From the NCBI GenBank assembly GCA_015522935.1, contig WALH01000075.1:1-24984 (forward strand): a stretch of 24,984 nt of DNA. Reading direction: 5' to 3'. This DNA comes from DHVE2 group archaeon (GTDB taxonomy: Archaea > Thermoplasmatota > Thermoplasmata > Thermoplasmatales > Aciduliprofundaceae). Position 1 is the stretch's first letter, and every line of letters starts with the position of its first letter. The position numbers and the translations under genes are program-made. Of the stretch, positions 1-6,620 are shown one piece after another. Below the pieces are notes generated by a model, which had not been told where the DNA came from, searched no databases, and worked only from the letters and a program-made list of their open reading frames with translations.

Positions 1-2
1 AG

Positions 3-242
3 AATGCAATAAAAATTGCGAGGGAGTTTGCATTCGAATTGAACTTCATGAGCGATAAACTGCGTGGATTTTTAGAGAACTGCAAGAATGCAACGCAATC
101 AATGATTGGGGATTCAGCAATAATAATAGGGAATTGCGAGTTTGATCTAGAAGGATTCAAAATTTATAAGATATCCATTGGAGACCGTGCACATGCTATG
201 GGAAAAAATTTAAGAGTGGGAAAGAATTGTAGGCATAAATGA
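3..242 (+). CDS. Partial unrecognised protein (3' end only)
   Basis: The reading frame is open from the first bases of the window to a TGA at 240-242, so the gene starts outside. About 79 residues are visible. I do not recognise the family. The visible part is a mixed alpha/beta sequence with three cysteines and the segment GDSAIIIGNCEFDLEGF near the middle, and a basic tail ending GKNCRHK. No membrane segment is seen. Its stop overlaps the ATG of the polymerase D small-subunit gene (ATGA, 239-242), so the two are probably co-transcribed and translationally coupled. An internal TTG at 39 and ATG at 48 are possible but unnecessary starts. Function unknown; that it is a real gene rests on the open frame and the tight coupling. 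Confidence 0.6.
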   Translation, partial: NAIKIAREFAFELNFMSDKLRGFLENCKNATQSMIGDSAIIIGNCEFDLEGFKIYKISIGDRAHAMGKNLRVGKNCRHK

Positions 243-1648
243 CTCAGCGGGAAAGAATTATAAACGCTCTTCTCGACAGGGGTATTGTTGTTGACCCCGA
301 CGTTCTTGAGCATATAATCAAGCGAGGTGGGTTAGATTATCTCTCGGAATTCATAGAAAAATATGGATCTCACGGGTTTGTTAGTACAGAAATTCTCGAT
401 TCAGAAGTAAAAAAAGAAGAGAAGAAGCCTGTGGAAAAGAGTGATATGACCAAGCCCGAAGCATATGAGCATGATTGGGATCTGCAGATTCTCATAGACC
501 CGAACTCACTTTCCTCCATAAAAGGAACTGTCGATGACTTCGCATCGTTATTTCAGAACAGGTTCAAAAGGCTTTCTACTCTTCTCAGAAGAAGGCCACA
601 ATTCCATAGTGCAACGGATATAAAAGACCTGCGAGACGGACCAGTGGCAGTTATTGGAATGATCTTAGATAGAAGAACCACATCAACTGGAAAAATCATT
701 TTCACTTTAGAAGATCCAACAGGAACTGTTCGATGTTTGTACGGCGGAGAGAGTTTCATTTTGAATGATGAGGTGATCGGGGTAGTGGGGTCATACAACT
801 CATCGAGGGATATTATTTATGTGGACGAAATAACAAGACCTGGAATTTCTCCCGTGAATCGAAATAGAAAAATTTCGGAGCCAATAAGTGTAGCTATAAT
901 TTCAGACGTGCACATAGGCAGCAAAACATTCTTGAAGGAAAGGTGGGAGAATTTTTTGAAATGGTTGAAGAGCGGAAAGAATGGAGCTGAAGGAATTAAA
1001 TATCTGATTATAGGTGGTGATTTGGTGGATGGAATTGGCGTTTATCCCAACCAAGAGAGAGATTTGAAGGTAACCGATATATTCAAACAGTACGAAATTT
1101 TAGCCTCATATATCAATGAACTGCCCGATTACATAAAGGTGATAATCATTCCCGGTAATCACGATATAGTAAGAGTCGCAGAACCACAACCCCCGCTCCC
1201 GAAGGAGATAGAGAAAATGTTCAACGGAAACGCCACATTTCTGAGCAATCCCACAGCCATATCAATTCACGGATACCGGTTTTTAATTTACCACGGTGCA
1301 AGCCTAAACAACTTAGTGGAATTAGTGCCCGGGATAAGTTATGAGAATGTTGGTGAGGCTATGAAACTTCTTATTGATATGCGTCATCTCTCCCCCGTGT
1401 ACGGCGAGAAAGTTCCCCTTGCTCCCTTGCCAAGGGATTTTTTGGTTATAGACACACAACCAGATGTTTTCATCACAGGTCATGTACACACGTTCACATA
1501 CGCTAAGTACAAAGGCATTCACCTGCTCAACGCCTCAACCTGGCAGTCACAAACGCTTTATCAGAAGATGATGAACTTCAAACCAGACCCGGGAAAGGTG
1601 GCCATTCTAAACCTGCACACTGATAGAATGACTTACAGGGAGTTCTGA
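239..1648 (+). CDS. dp1: DNA polymerase D (PolII) small subunit DP1
   Basis: Small subunit of the euryarchaeal replicative polymerase D, giving the 3'-5' proofreading exonuclease of the DP1-DP2 heterotetramer. The 469-residue protein has an N-terminal helical region (about 1-60), an acidic/basic linker (about 65-95), an OB-fold region (about 120-195) and a calcineurin-type phosphoesterase domain. The metal-binding motifs are intact: D223 and H225 in SDVHIGS, D261 in IGGDLVDG, N307, H308 and D309 in PGNHD, and H415 and H417 in TGHVHT. Active proofreading is therefore expected, unlike the degenerate eukaryotic B subunits. The ATG overlaps the stop of the preceding gene by 4 bp. Its 3' end overlaps the convergent amidohydrolase gene by 16 bp. 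Length is slightly shorter than the usual 500-700 residues because the linker is short. Confidence 0.96.
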   Translation: MTQRERIINALLDRGIVVDPDVLEHIIKRGGLDYLSEFIEKYGSHGFVSTEILDSEVKKEEKKPVEKSDMTKPEAYEHDWDLQILIDPNSLSSIKGTVDDFASLFQNRFKRLSTLLRRRPQFHSATDIKDLRDGPVAVIGMILDRRTTSTGKIIFTLEDPTGTVRCLYGGESFILNDEVIGVVGSYNSSRDIIYVDEITRPGISPVNRNRKISEPISVAIISDVHIGSKTFLKERWENFLKWLKSGKNGAEGIKYLIIGGDLVDGIGVYPNQERDLKVTDIFKQYEILASYINELPDYIKVIIIPGNHDIVRVAEPQPPLPKEIEKMFNGNATFLSNPTAISIHGYRFLIYHGASLNNLVELVPGISYENVGEAMKLLIDMRHLSPVYGEKVPLAPLPRDFLVIDTQPDVFITGHVHTFTYAKYKGIHLLNASTWQSQTLYQKMMNFKPDPGKVAILNLHTDRMTYREF

Positions 1649-2649
1649 GTCATACCTCGAATTACAAACTTTATATCTCTGCACGATGACTTTGTGACTA
1701 TCTGATAGGGAGTCATAATCTTTTTGAATATGATGACATTTGCAACTTCCCCCATGATGTTGTCTCGTATTCCGAGAATTTCCCTCGGATACACTGTGGC
1801 CATCCGTATAACATCTTCAGGTGTGATTCCTCCATACTCTCTCTGAATCTTAGATATTCTGTATGCAAACTCCATCTCACGAAACATACATGGGGGGGAT
1901 ATCATCCCGTTGTCTGTTCCAAGTGCAATTTTCAAGCCCATGGATTTCAATTTGGAAATGTTAGGAATTATGCCCCAGAATGCGTTCGCACGAGGAGTGA
2001 TTACCAGTGGAATATTCTTCCAGGCGACAATTCGAAGATCCTCATCCGTTGCTTTGAGCATATGAACCAGAAAGTTTGGTTTGAGAGCAAGAATCGCCTT
2101 TATATTTTCTCTACGGTTCTCGGATGCGTGAAGCGCAAAGATTTTATTTGCTCTGTGGGCCTTCTCAGCAAGCCTTCTCGCCTCTTCAAATTCAACATCC
2201 GTTATGCTGCTCAATCCGATACCATCTGCATTTTCCCACAAACCACCACGGCCAAGAATTATAGGCTTTATTCTAAATCCCTTTGATGCTCTTCGCAGGA
2301 GCTCCACACCTTCTTTACCCCCTTCACGAAAATCAACAAAATGTGATACACCACATCTTTGCATAATTCGCATCGCTTCTTTCATTCCCTTAAAAACATT
2401 CTTGGTATTTTGAAGGATACGGTGCTTCAATCCTCCAGGGCCGACCACTTCCTCAAGAGTTCCCTGTGGTTCATAAGGGTAATAGAAATCTCCAATGTGT
2501 GTGTGCATATTAATGAACGTTGGAATTATTGTACCTCTAAAATCGCATTCTTCTTTTTTTTCTTTGATTTCAACTATTTTTCCATCCTCTATTTCCACAG
2601 TACCAACGAAAAAATTATTCTGAAGCATTATATTTCCATATATTTTCAC
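1633..2649 (-). CDS. Amidohydrolase-superfamily metal-dependent hydrolase
   Basis: A 338-residue member of the amidohydrolase (TIM-barrel) superfamily, of the type annotated as cytosine-deaminase/chlorohydrolase-like in archaea. Seen in the sequence: a small N-terminal beta region, then FINMHTHIGD with the metal-binding H49 and H51, a third metal histidine candidate H174 in FALHASE, a further one at H196 in LVHMLKA, and the catalytic aspartate candidate D246 in GTDNGM. The substrate cannot be told from sequence; a deaminase of a nucleobase, nucleoside or adenosylhomocysteine-type compound is plausible by family. It starts with GTG at 2649; a TATA-like AT-rich stretch lies about 20-28 bp upstream (near 2667-2676) and no Shine-Dalgarno is seen, suggesting a leaderless transcript. 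Its end overlaps the convergent dp1 gene. Confidence 0.85.
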   Translation of the reverse strand: MKIYGNIMLQNNFFVGTVEIEDGKIVEIKEKKEECDFRGTIIPTFINMHTHIGDFYYPYEPQGTLEEVVGPGGLKHRILQNTKNVFKGMKEAMRIMQRCGVSHFVDFREGGKEGVELLRRASKGFRIKPIILGRGGLWENADGIGLSSITDVEFEEARRLAEKAHRANKIFALHASENRRENIKAILALKPNFLVHMLKATDEDLRIVAWKNIPLVITPRANAFWGIIPNISKLKSMGLKIALGTDNGMISPPCMFREMEFAYRISKIQREYGGITPEDVIRMATVYPREILGIRDNIMGEVANVIIFKKIMTPYQIVTKSSCRDIKFVIRGMTQNSL

Positions 2650-2705
2650 AGTGGTTTATCTCTTGTAATTATTAATTCTTTTCCCCCGTCATAACTTAAT
2701 CACAC

Positions 2706-2722
2706 TTATAAAGATTTAAATA
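2706..2722 (+). promoter_or_regulatory. Candidate TATA elements for the 2753 membrane-protein gene
   Basis: Two overlapping AT-rich boxes, TTATAAAG (2706-2713) and TTTAAATA (2715-2722), precede the ATG at 2753. The first would place the transcript start near 2736 and keep the GATGAGG ribosome-binding site (2742-2748) in the leader; the second would cut into that site. I favour the first. Inference from spacing only. Confidence 0.4.
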
Positions 2723-2752
2723 GAGAGAATAACATAACCCCGATGAGGAAAC

Positions 2753-3184
2753 ATGAATTATCTGCCTCCAGATACAAGGATTAACGGTGGAAATATGCCC
2801 CCTGTCTTTAAAAAGAGAAGTGAAGGCTTTAGATGGTTTCTTATATGCTTTATCGGGATGATAATAATTTTCGCGGGGAGTGTTTGGGTGACGTATTCCT
2901 CCTGGACACCACCGCCTAAATCTATGGAGTACCCTAACAACCACGAGTATAACAAAGCTCTAAGCGACTGGAAAAATAATACGGAAGATGGGAATCTTTA
3001 TGGGCGTATAGTTATGGAAGTGGGAGCATTCATCATGGTCATTGGAGGATTTTTAGGTTATATAGATCCCGCAGTGGATGATCTGGAAAAGAAAATCCTT
3101 CTGATTTTGCTTATTGTGGCGATATTTATACTGACCATTGTAAGTGTGGGTATTGTTGTTCAGTCACCCTACGGACTTGCATAA
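2753..3184 (+). CDS. Small three-TM membrane protein, unknown function
   Basis: A 143-residue protein that I do not recognise. It has a short basic N-terminus (KKR near residue 20), three hydrophobic segments (about 27-50, 84-104 and 113-138) and a polar proline/asparagine-rich loop of about 30 residues between the first and second segment. The start at 2753 is supported by GATGAGG five bases upstream; a second ATG at 2795 would drop 14 residues. The stop lies one base before the stop of the next, convergent gene, which encodes another three-TM protein of similar size. The two share no sequence resemblance that I can see. No signal for function. Confidence 0.75.
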   Translation: MNYLPPDTRINGGNMPPVFKKRSEGFRWFLICFIGMIIIFAGSVWVTYSSWTPPPKSMEYPNNHEYNKALSDWKNNTEDGNLYGRIVMEVGAFIMVIGGFLGYIDPAVDDLEKKILLILLIVAIFILTIVSVGIVVQSPYGLA

Positions 3185-3185
3185 A

Positions 3186-3557
3186 TTATGATGGAAATTG
3201 TGGAGGAGCATAAACTATTTCAGGCTTCCCCCGTACCAGATACTCACGCATGATTATCTCATCAAGCGCCCTGTAAATTGTATAGGCAAAAACTCCAGTT
3301 ATTATAAGACCAAACGGAATACCTAAAAAGATTTCGTAAAGGGCAAGTTCCTTTGCTTTTTTATAATCCCTTACAAGATAATGTGCCCGTATCTTTAGGG
3401 CAAGAAAAAATAGGTATATATCCACAAAGCCGGATATGAAGCCGAACAGCCCCCATGGAAAGATGAACATGGCCCAAATAAAATTTGCTCCTGCGATTAC
3501 TATGGAAAACATTGAAAGCAGAGATGTATTCTCTTCCAAATCGTACTGGCTTCTCAT
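3186..3557 (-). CDS. Small three-TM membrane protein, unknown function
   Basis: A 123-residue hydrophobic protein with two long hydrophobic segments near the N-terminus (about 13-32 and 34-56), a basic cytosolic-type loop around 58-70, a third segment (about 75-97) and a charged tail ending in prolines. I do not recognise the family. It begins with ATG at 3557; about 29 bp upstream the minus strand carries TTTAAAAT (near 3583-3590), which would give a leaderless or nearly leaderless transcript. This suggests it is transcribed on its own rather than as the last gene of the minus-strand RelBE cluster that ends 54 bp upstream. Tail-to-tail with the 2753 gene. Confidence 0.7.
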   Translation of the reverse strand: MRSQYDLEENTSLLSMFSIVIAGANFIWAMFIFPWGLFGFISGFVDIYLFFLALKIRAHYLVRDYKKAKELALYEIFLGIPFGLIITGVFAYTIYRALDEIIMREYLVRGKPEIVYAPPQFPS

Positions 3558-3610
3558 CAGACCTTTATCCTTTTCAAAGATTTTAAACTTTGCCCAAATT
3601 TTATCCCATA

Positions 3611-3877
3611 TTACAGGCTATCCCTATCATAAATGGTTTTTCTTGGTCCAACCGCTACTAAAAATATTCTTGAGATTTGAAAGTCAATTTCATAAATTAC
3701 TCTGTAATCTCCCACCCTTAATTTGTATTTTCCTTTAAATTGAGCGGTTAATGGAATTCCCAAATAGGGATTGTCCTGCAATTCTGCTATCTTCTCCCTT
3801 ATCCTATCCTGCACATTTTCCTCTAATTTGTTAAACTCTTTATGAAATCTTTTTGTGGCATAGATTTCGAAGGTCAT
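3611..3877 (-). CDS. relE: RelE/ParE-superfamily toxin
   Basis: An 88-residue RelE-type toxin, expected to be a ribosome-dependent mRNA endonuclease. The family pattern is clear: an N-terminal strand and two helices (about 1-33), the NPYLGIPL turn, then the beta sheet with LRVGDYRVIYEI and the C-terminal GPRKTIYD. The basic residues used for RNA binding and cleavage in archaeal RelE are present: R54, R59 and R79, with Y83 nearby. Nothing suggests inactivation. The gene overlaps the upstream antitoxin gene by 4 bp (ATGA, 3874-3877), the usual coupling for toxin-antitoxin pairs. It ends a minus-strand cluster with DUF5678, retropepsin and membrane-protein genes. Confidence 0.93.
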   Translation of the reverse strand: MTFEIYATKRFHKEFNKLEENVQDRIREKIAELQDNPYLGIPLTAQFKGKYKLRVGDYRVIYEIDFQISRIFLVAVGPRKTIYDRDSL

Positions 3878-4056
3878 ATGAATCTCTCGTATTCCCCTCT
3901 CTTTATCTGTTCATCCGATTCCCTGATCTGCTCAACCAAATATTTATCTTCCAGAATCTCCAATGTTGCAAGTATGCTCTTCAATAATTCTTTTATCTCC
4001 CTCGTGTTTTCTCTTATTTCACGCATGTATTCCATATCTGCACTCACCGCTTCCAT
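3874..4056 (-). CDS. relB: RelB-like antitoxin
   Basis: A 60-residue acidic, almost wholly helical protein directly upstream of and overlapping relE by 4 bp. Residues 9-45 have the heptad-like pattern of a coiled coil (MREIRENTREIKELLKSI), and the C-terminal part ESDEQIKRGEY resembles the toxin-wrapping tail of archaeal RelB-type antitoxins. It should neutralise RelE by winding round it and may repress its own promoter, though no separate DNA-binding domain is visible. The start at 4056 is fixed by an excellent Shine-Dalgarno, GGAGGAGGAG, about 9 bp upstream; ATG codons at residues 8 and 11 are less likely. The gap to the upstream membrane-protein gene is 24 bp. Confidence 0.88.
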   Translation of the reverse strand: MEAVSADMEYMREIRENTREIKELLKSILATLEILEDKYLVEQIRESDEQIKRGEYERFI

Positions 4057-4080
4057 ACTTATACATCTCCTCCTCCTATT

Positions 4081-4692
4081 TTAAGGTTTTTGCTCTTTCT
4101 TCCACCTTTCCCAGTCTTCCTTTAATTTCAATCCGATTTCCATATTCAGCAAAACATTCTGTCTTGTTCGTATGGGAATTAATGGCATTCTACATTTTAA
4201 CATAAGAGCTATTTCTGTTGCTCCTTCTCCACCATATTTCAGTGGATATCCATTCTTTGAAAATAGAATGTCATCTATGTCATCAAATGAATAAACCAGC
4301 ACCTTCCCCATATATTTGTTCCACAGGTAAATTTTTCCATTCTCCCACTTTACTTTATGTGCCTGATGCCTATCACTATCATAACTCACCAACGCTCCCC
4401 AGTAACCAAGGAAAAGTGCCCAAGCAGTTAAAACAGTGCCAAATATTTTCACTCCTAAACTTGCATGAGGACTCATCCATCCCCAGAATGCAAGAATTCC
4501 CAAAATTATAGTTGCTGCAATGCATGCAGATAAAAAAAGATAAAAGCTCTTTTTGGGATTTTTTCCAAGGTTGTATCTGTATATTTTTGGTGGTAGAGTA
4601 TTACCAAGCCAATCCATTTTATATTCTCCATCCTCAATACCGTCACCCTCAGTGTCTGGTGAGAGTTGATTTTTATTTATGTCAGAATTCAT
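4081..4692 (-). CDS. Two-TM protein with TSP3-like Ca-binding N-terminus and PH-like C-terminus
   Basis: A 203-residue protein of unknown function. Residues about 10-25 read SPDTEGDGIEDGEYKMD, close to the DxDxDGxxD pattern of thrombospondin type-3 calcium-binding repeats. Two hydrophobic segments follow (about 51-72 and 81-104), then a soluble part of about 95 residues rich in beta strands (KVKWENGKIYLW, VLVYSFDDIDDILF) that resembles the bacterial PH-like domains found after two-TM anchors, and a basic helix at the end. The domain readings are by eye. The start is supported by GGAGGG about 5 bp upstream. It sits between the retropepsin gene (24 bp upstream) and relB (24 bp downstream) and is probably co-transcribed with both. 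Confidence 0.75.
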   Translation of the reverse strand: MNSDINKNQLSPDTEGDGIEDGEYKMDWLGNTLPPKIYRYNLGKNPKKSFYLFLSACIAATIILGILAFWGWMSPHASLGVKIFGTVLTAWALFLGYWGALVSYDSDRHQAHKVKWENGKIYLWNKYMGKVLVYSFDDIDDILFSKNGYPLKYGGEGATEIALMLKCRMPLIPIRTRQNVLLNMEIGLKLKEDWERWKKEQKP

Positions 4693-4716
4693 CTCTTCCC
4701 TCCACCCAAATTGAAG

Positions 4717-5124
4717 TTACACAAGTTCAAAGATTATCTTTCCCTCCTTTTCCCTGAATGTTATGTTGAACTTGTCAAAGATATCCAACCTTCCAAGCAA
4801 CGGCGGTGCTTCCTCAATCAGCGCCCATGCAACTCTTGGCTCTAACTCTATTTCTCCAATTCTCATCATTACCTTTGTTATAATCACTGGAAGGCCTATG
4901 CCTCTAACTCCTTTCAACTCTTTTATATCTCCAACTTCTTTTGATAAACCCAGCATAATGCCGAATGAATAGGGAAGTAAAGTTATATCCGCACCCGAAT
5001 CTATAAATGGATGGAACTCAATCCATTCTCCCTCTTTACTTTGCACAAAAATGTCCGCTATTGGTCTCTCAATTGTACCAACTATTGTACTCTCCATTTT
5101 CCTATATTTGAATTCAATTTTCAT
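4717..5124 (-). CDS. Retropepsin-like aspartic protease
   Basis: A 135-residue single-domain aspartyl protease of clan AA, the size of a retroviral-type protease that must dimerise. The catalytic triad is visible as D42-S43-G44 in FIDSGADITLLP, and the flap/psi-loop counterpart near the end is PLLGRLDIFDKFNI (about residues 108-121), matching the hydrophobic-hydrophobic-G motif of the family. No membrane segment or signal peptide, so a cytosolic enzyme is likely. The ATG has AGGAGGG about 6 bp upstream. It follows the DUF5678 gene by 12 bp; small DUF5678 proteins next to single-domain retropepsins recur in archaeal genomes as I recall, which suggests a functional pair. Substrate unknown. Confidence 0.88.
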   Translation of the reverse strand: MKIEFKYRKMESTIVGTIERPIADIFVQSKEGEWIEFHPFIDSGADITLLPYSFGIMLGLSKEVGDIKELKGVRGIGLPVIITKVMMRIGEIELEPRVAWALIEEAPPLLGRLDIFDKFNITFREKEGKIIFELV

Positions 5125-5136
5125 TGCATTCCCTCC

Positions 5137-5352
5137 TTATAAAACCAGCACTTCGTCGGTGGGTACCTTGTCTATCGCTATTATTTTGTCGGGATATTTT
5201 TCCTTCGCCTTCCTGTAAACCTCATCCGCCCTATCTCCGCTTGCCACGACTTTTCCATCAACTATCGCAATCCATTTTCCTGCATATTCGCTTAAATCCG
5301 CATTTATGTAGAACTCGTAATTTTTATCCTTTATTTCCTCTACCTCGCTCAT
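5137..5352 (-). CDS. DUF5678-family small protein
   Basis: A 71-residue acidic soluble protein that matches the DUF5678 pattern: YAGKWIAIVDGKVVASG, then a helix with DEVYRKAKEKYPD and a closing strand with IDKVPTDEVLVL. Function is unknown. It is the first gene of a minus-strand cluster and is followed after 12 bp by the retropepsin-like protease. The start at 5352 is set by GGAGGTGAT about 8 bp upstream. The conserved C-terminal stretch could be a peptide ligand or substrate of the protease next door, but that is inference. Its promoter must lie between it and the divergent tRNA-His gene. Confidence 0.85.
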   Translation of the reverse strand: MSEVEEIKDKNYEFYINADLSEYAGKWIAIVDGKVVASGDRADEVYRKAKEKYPDKIIAIDKVPTDEVLVL

Positions 5353-5408
5353 ACTTTACCCATCACCTCCTTCTATTTTTATTTTTCTCCCTTTTCACTT
5401 GGAAAAAG

Positions 5409-5417
5409 ATTTATGTA
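5409..5417. promoter_or_regulatory. TATA element of tRNA-His, possibly shared with the DUF5678 cluster
   Basis: ATTTATGTA is centred 28 bp before the first base of tRNA-His, the right spacing for an archaeal TATA box. On the other strand the same stretch reads TACATAAAT and would start a minus-strand transcript near 5386, just early enough to include the GGAGGTGAT ribosome-binding site of the DUF5678 gene. Divergent use is inference. Confidence 0.5.
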
Positions 5418-5440
5418 TGGGTTTCCATTCTCATCTGTAT

Positions 5441-5570
5441 GGCCGGGATAGGGTAGGGGCTATCCTGTGGGACTGTGGAGGAGCCCCTTTCTTAGGAAGA
5501 AAGCGGCTTTAGCCGTAAAGAAGGGCTTTAAAGAGATCCCACGACCCGGGTTCAAATCCCGGTCCCGGCC
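5441..5570 (+). tRNA. tRNA-His (GTG) with a 57-nt intron
   Basis: Exon 1 is 5441-5478 and exon 2 is 5536-5570. The acceptor stem pairs 5442-5448 with 5563-5569, and the extra G at 5441 (G-1) pairs with C73 at 5570, the identity hallmark of tRNA-His. The anticodon stem TGGGA pairs with TCCCA (5537-5541), and the loop carries C32, T33 and the anticodon GTG at 5475-5477. The T arm is the usual CCCGG/TTCAAAT/CCGG pattern. The 3' CCA is not encoded. The primase gene starts 3 bp after the tRNA. I assign the intron at the standard 37/38 position. Confidence 0.93.
5479..5535 (+). other. Archaeal BHB intron in tRNA-His
   Basis: Removing these 57 nt restores a normal anticodon loop. The bulge-helix-bulge can be drawn: intron helix 5480-5486 pairs with 5523-5529 (three G-C, one C-G/A-T set plus two G-T at the base), 3-nt bulges at 5477-5479 and 5534-5536, and a 4-bp central helix of 5473-5476 with 5530-5533 that has one G-A mismatch. 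The tRNA splicing endonuclease should cut after 5478 and 5535. The intron is too short for an encoded protein. Confidence 0.85.
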
Positions 5571-5573
5571 CTG

Positions 5574-6620
5574 ATGGATTTACGTATGTTAGCAAGATAT
5601 CCATTTCTCAGCGATGGGCGGGAATTGTTGAGAGGGATTAAATTAAATGACCTTTTGGGATCACCAAAATATGAAAGAATAAGAACTCTTGGAGTGGAGA
5701 GGGTTAAGGCTTGTTACACGGGGCAAAGACCATTTATGGTTGATGATTACGAGAAATTTTTGAGCTTTCACGTGGCACGATTAATCCTCATAGCTCTTGC
5801 AGACCCCATAATAATTAGGCGTTTCGCAGTTATGGAAAGAGATAGAATAGAAGAGAGTCTGATAAATAGTGATGAAGATATTAATGTGGTTGCTCAGAAT
5901 TTAGGCCTGAGATTTAAAAAAATTAATGAAAATGTGGATGGGCAGATTTACCAGTACAACCTCCATTTTCTGGACTTCATAAAATACGCTAAAAATTTCA
6001 GCACCGAAGAGTTCAGACTGATAAACCAGAAACTCAGAAAGGGCTTCGTTCTTCTCCAGACAGATAAGTTCATAAAAATAATTCGCGAGGCTTTCGTGGA
6101 GAAATTTGTGGAAGATGTTATGTCTAAAAGTGATGAGAGTAAGAATCTCCGCAAATATTTTTCAAAAGAGCTTGAAGAAATAAGAAATCTCAAAGATGAA
6201 TACATATCCAAATACACACCTATTGAGTTTGGTAGTGTGGATGTGAATGCATTTCCACCATGTATGAGGACGATAATGGCAAAAATATCGGAAGGTGTGA
6301 ATGTGTCACATCAGGCAAGATTCTCTTTGGTGGCTTTTCTTCATCGTGTGGGTATGAGTGAGGAGGATATTCTGAAAATATTCTCTGGGGTTCCCGATTT
6401 TAAGAAGGATCTCACACTTTATCAAATAAGACATATAACGGGTAAAATTTCCGGAAAGGAGTACTCTGTTCCAAAGTGCGCCACGATGCGCGCCTACGGG
6501 CTTTGCGTAAAGGATACCGCTAAAGATAGGTTATGCAATCAGCCATGGATGACCCATCCCCTTCTCTACTACAAAATAAAGATGGAGAGAACTAAGAAAG
6601 AATTTTCCAAGAAGAAATAA
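5574..6620 (+). CDS. priL: DNA primase large subunit PriL
   Basis: Large, non-catalytic subunit of the archaeal/eukaryotic primase, needed for primer initiation and for counting primer length with PriS. The 348-residue protein has the helical N-terminal domain (about 1-215) and the C-terminal iron-sulfur domain. The four cysteines of the [4Fe-4S] cluster are C230 (PPCMRT), C302 (PKCATM), C311 (GLCVKD) and C321 (RLCNQPW), with the conserved HPLLYY after the last. The ATG at 5574 is only 3 bp after tRNA-His; a second ATG at 5586 is possible. There is no room for a Shine-Dalgarno outside the tRNA, so the gene is either read from a tRNA-mRNA co-transcript or from a start inside the tRNA. It overlaps the convergent phosphatidyltransferase gene by 29 bp. 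Confidence 0.95.
   Translation: MDLRMLARYPFLSDGRELLRGIKLNDLLGSPKYERIRTLGVERVKACYTGQRPFMVDDYEKFLSFHVARLILIALADPIIIRRFAVMERDRIEESLINSDEDINVVAQNLGLRFKKINENVDGQIYQYNLHFLDFIKYAKNFSTEEFRLINQKLRKGFVLLQTDKFIKIIREAFVEKFVEDVMSKSDESKNLRKYFSKELEEIRNLKDEYISKYTPIEFGSVDVNAFPPCMRTIMAKISEGVNVSHQARFSLVAFLHRVGMSEEDILKIFSGVPDFKKDLTLYQIRHITGKISGKEYSVPKCATMRAYGLCVKDTAKDRLCNQPWMTHPLLYYKIKMERTKKEFSKKK

Noticed and set aside
39..242. A complete small gene starting at TTG 39
   Set aside because: The frame is open to the left edge of the window, so it is more simply the end of a longer gene.
4218..4757. Plus-strand frames with cysteine- and proline-rich products
   Set aside because: They are antisense to the two-TM protein and its upstream leader and have no recognisable features or initiation signals.
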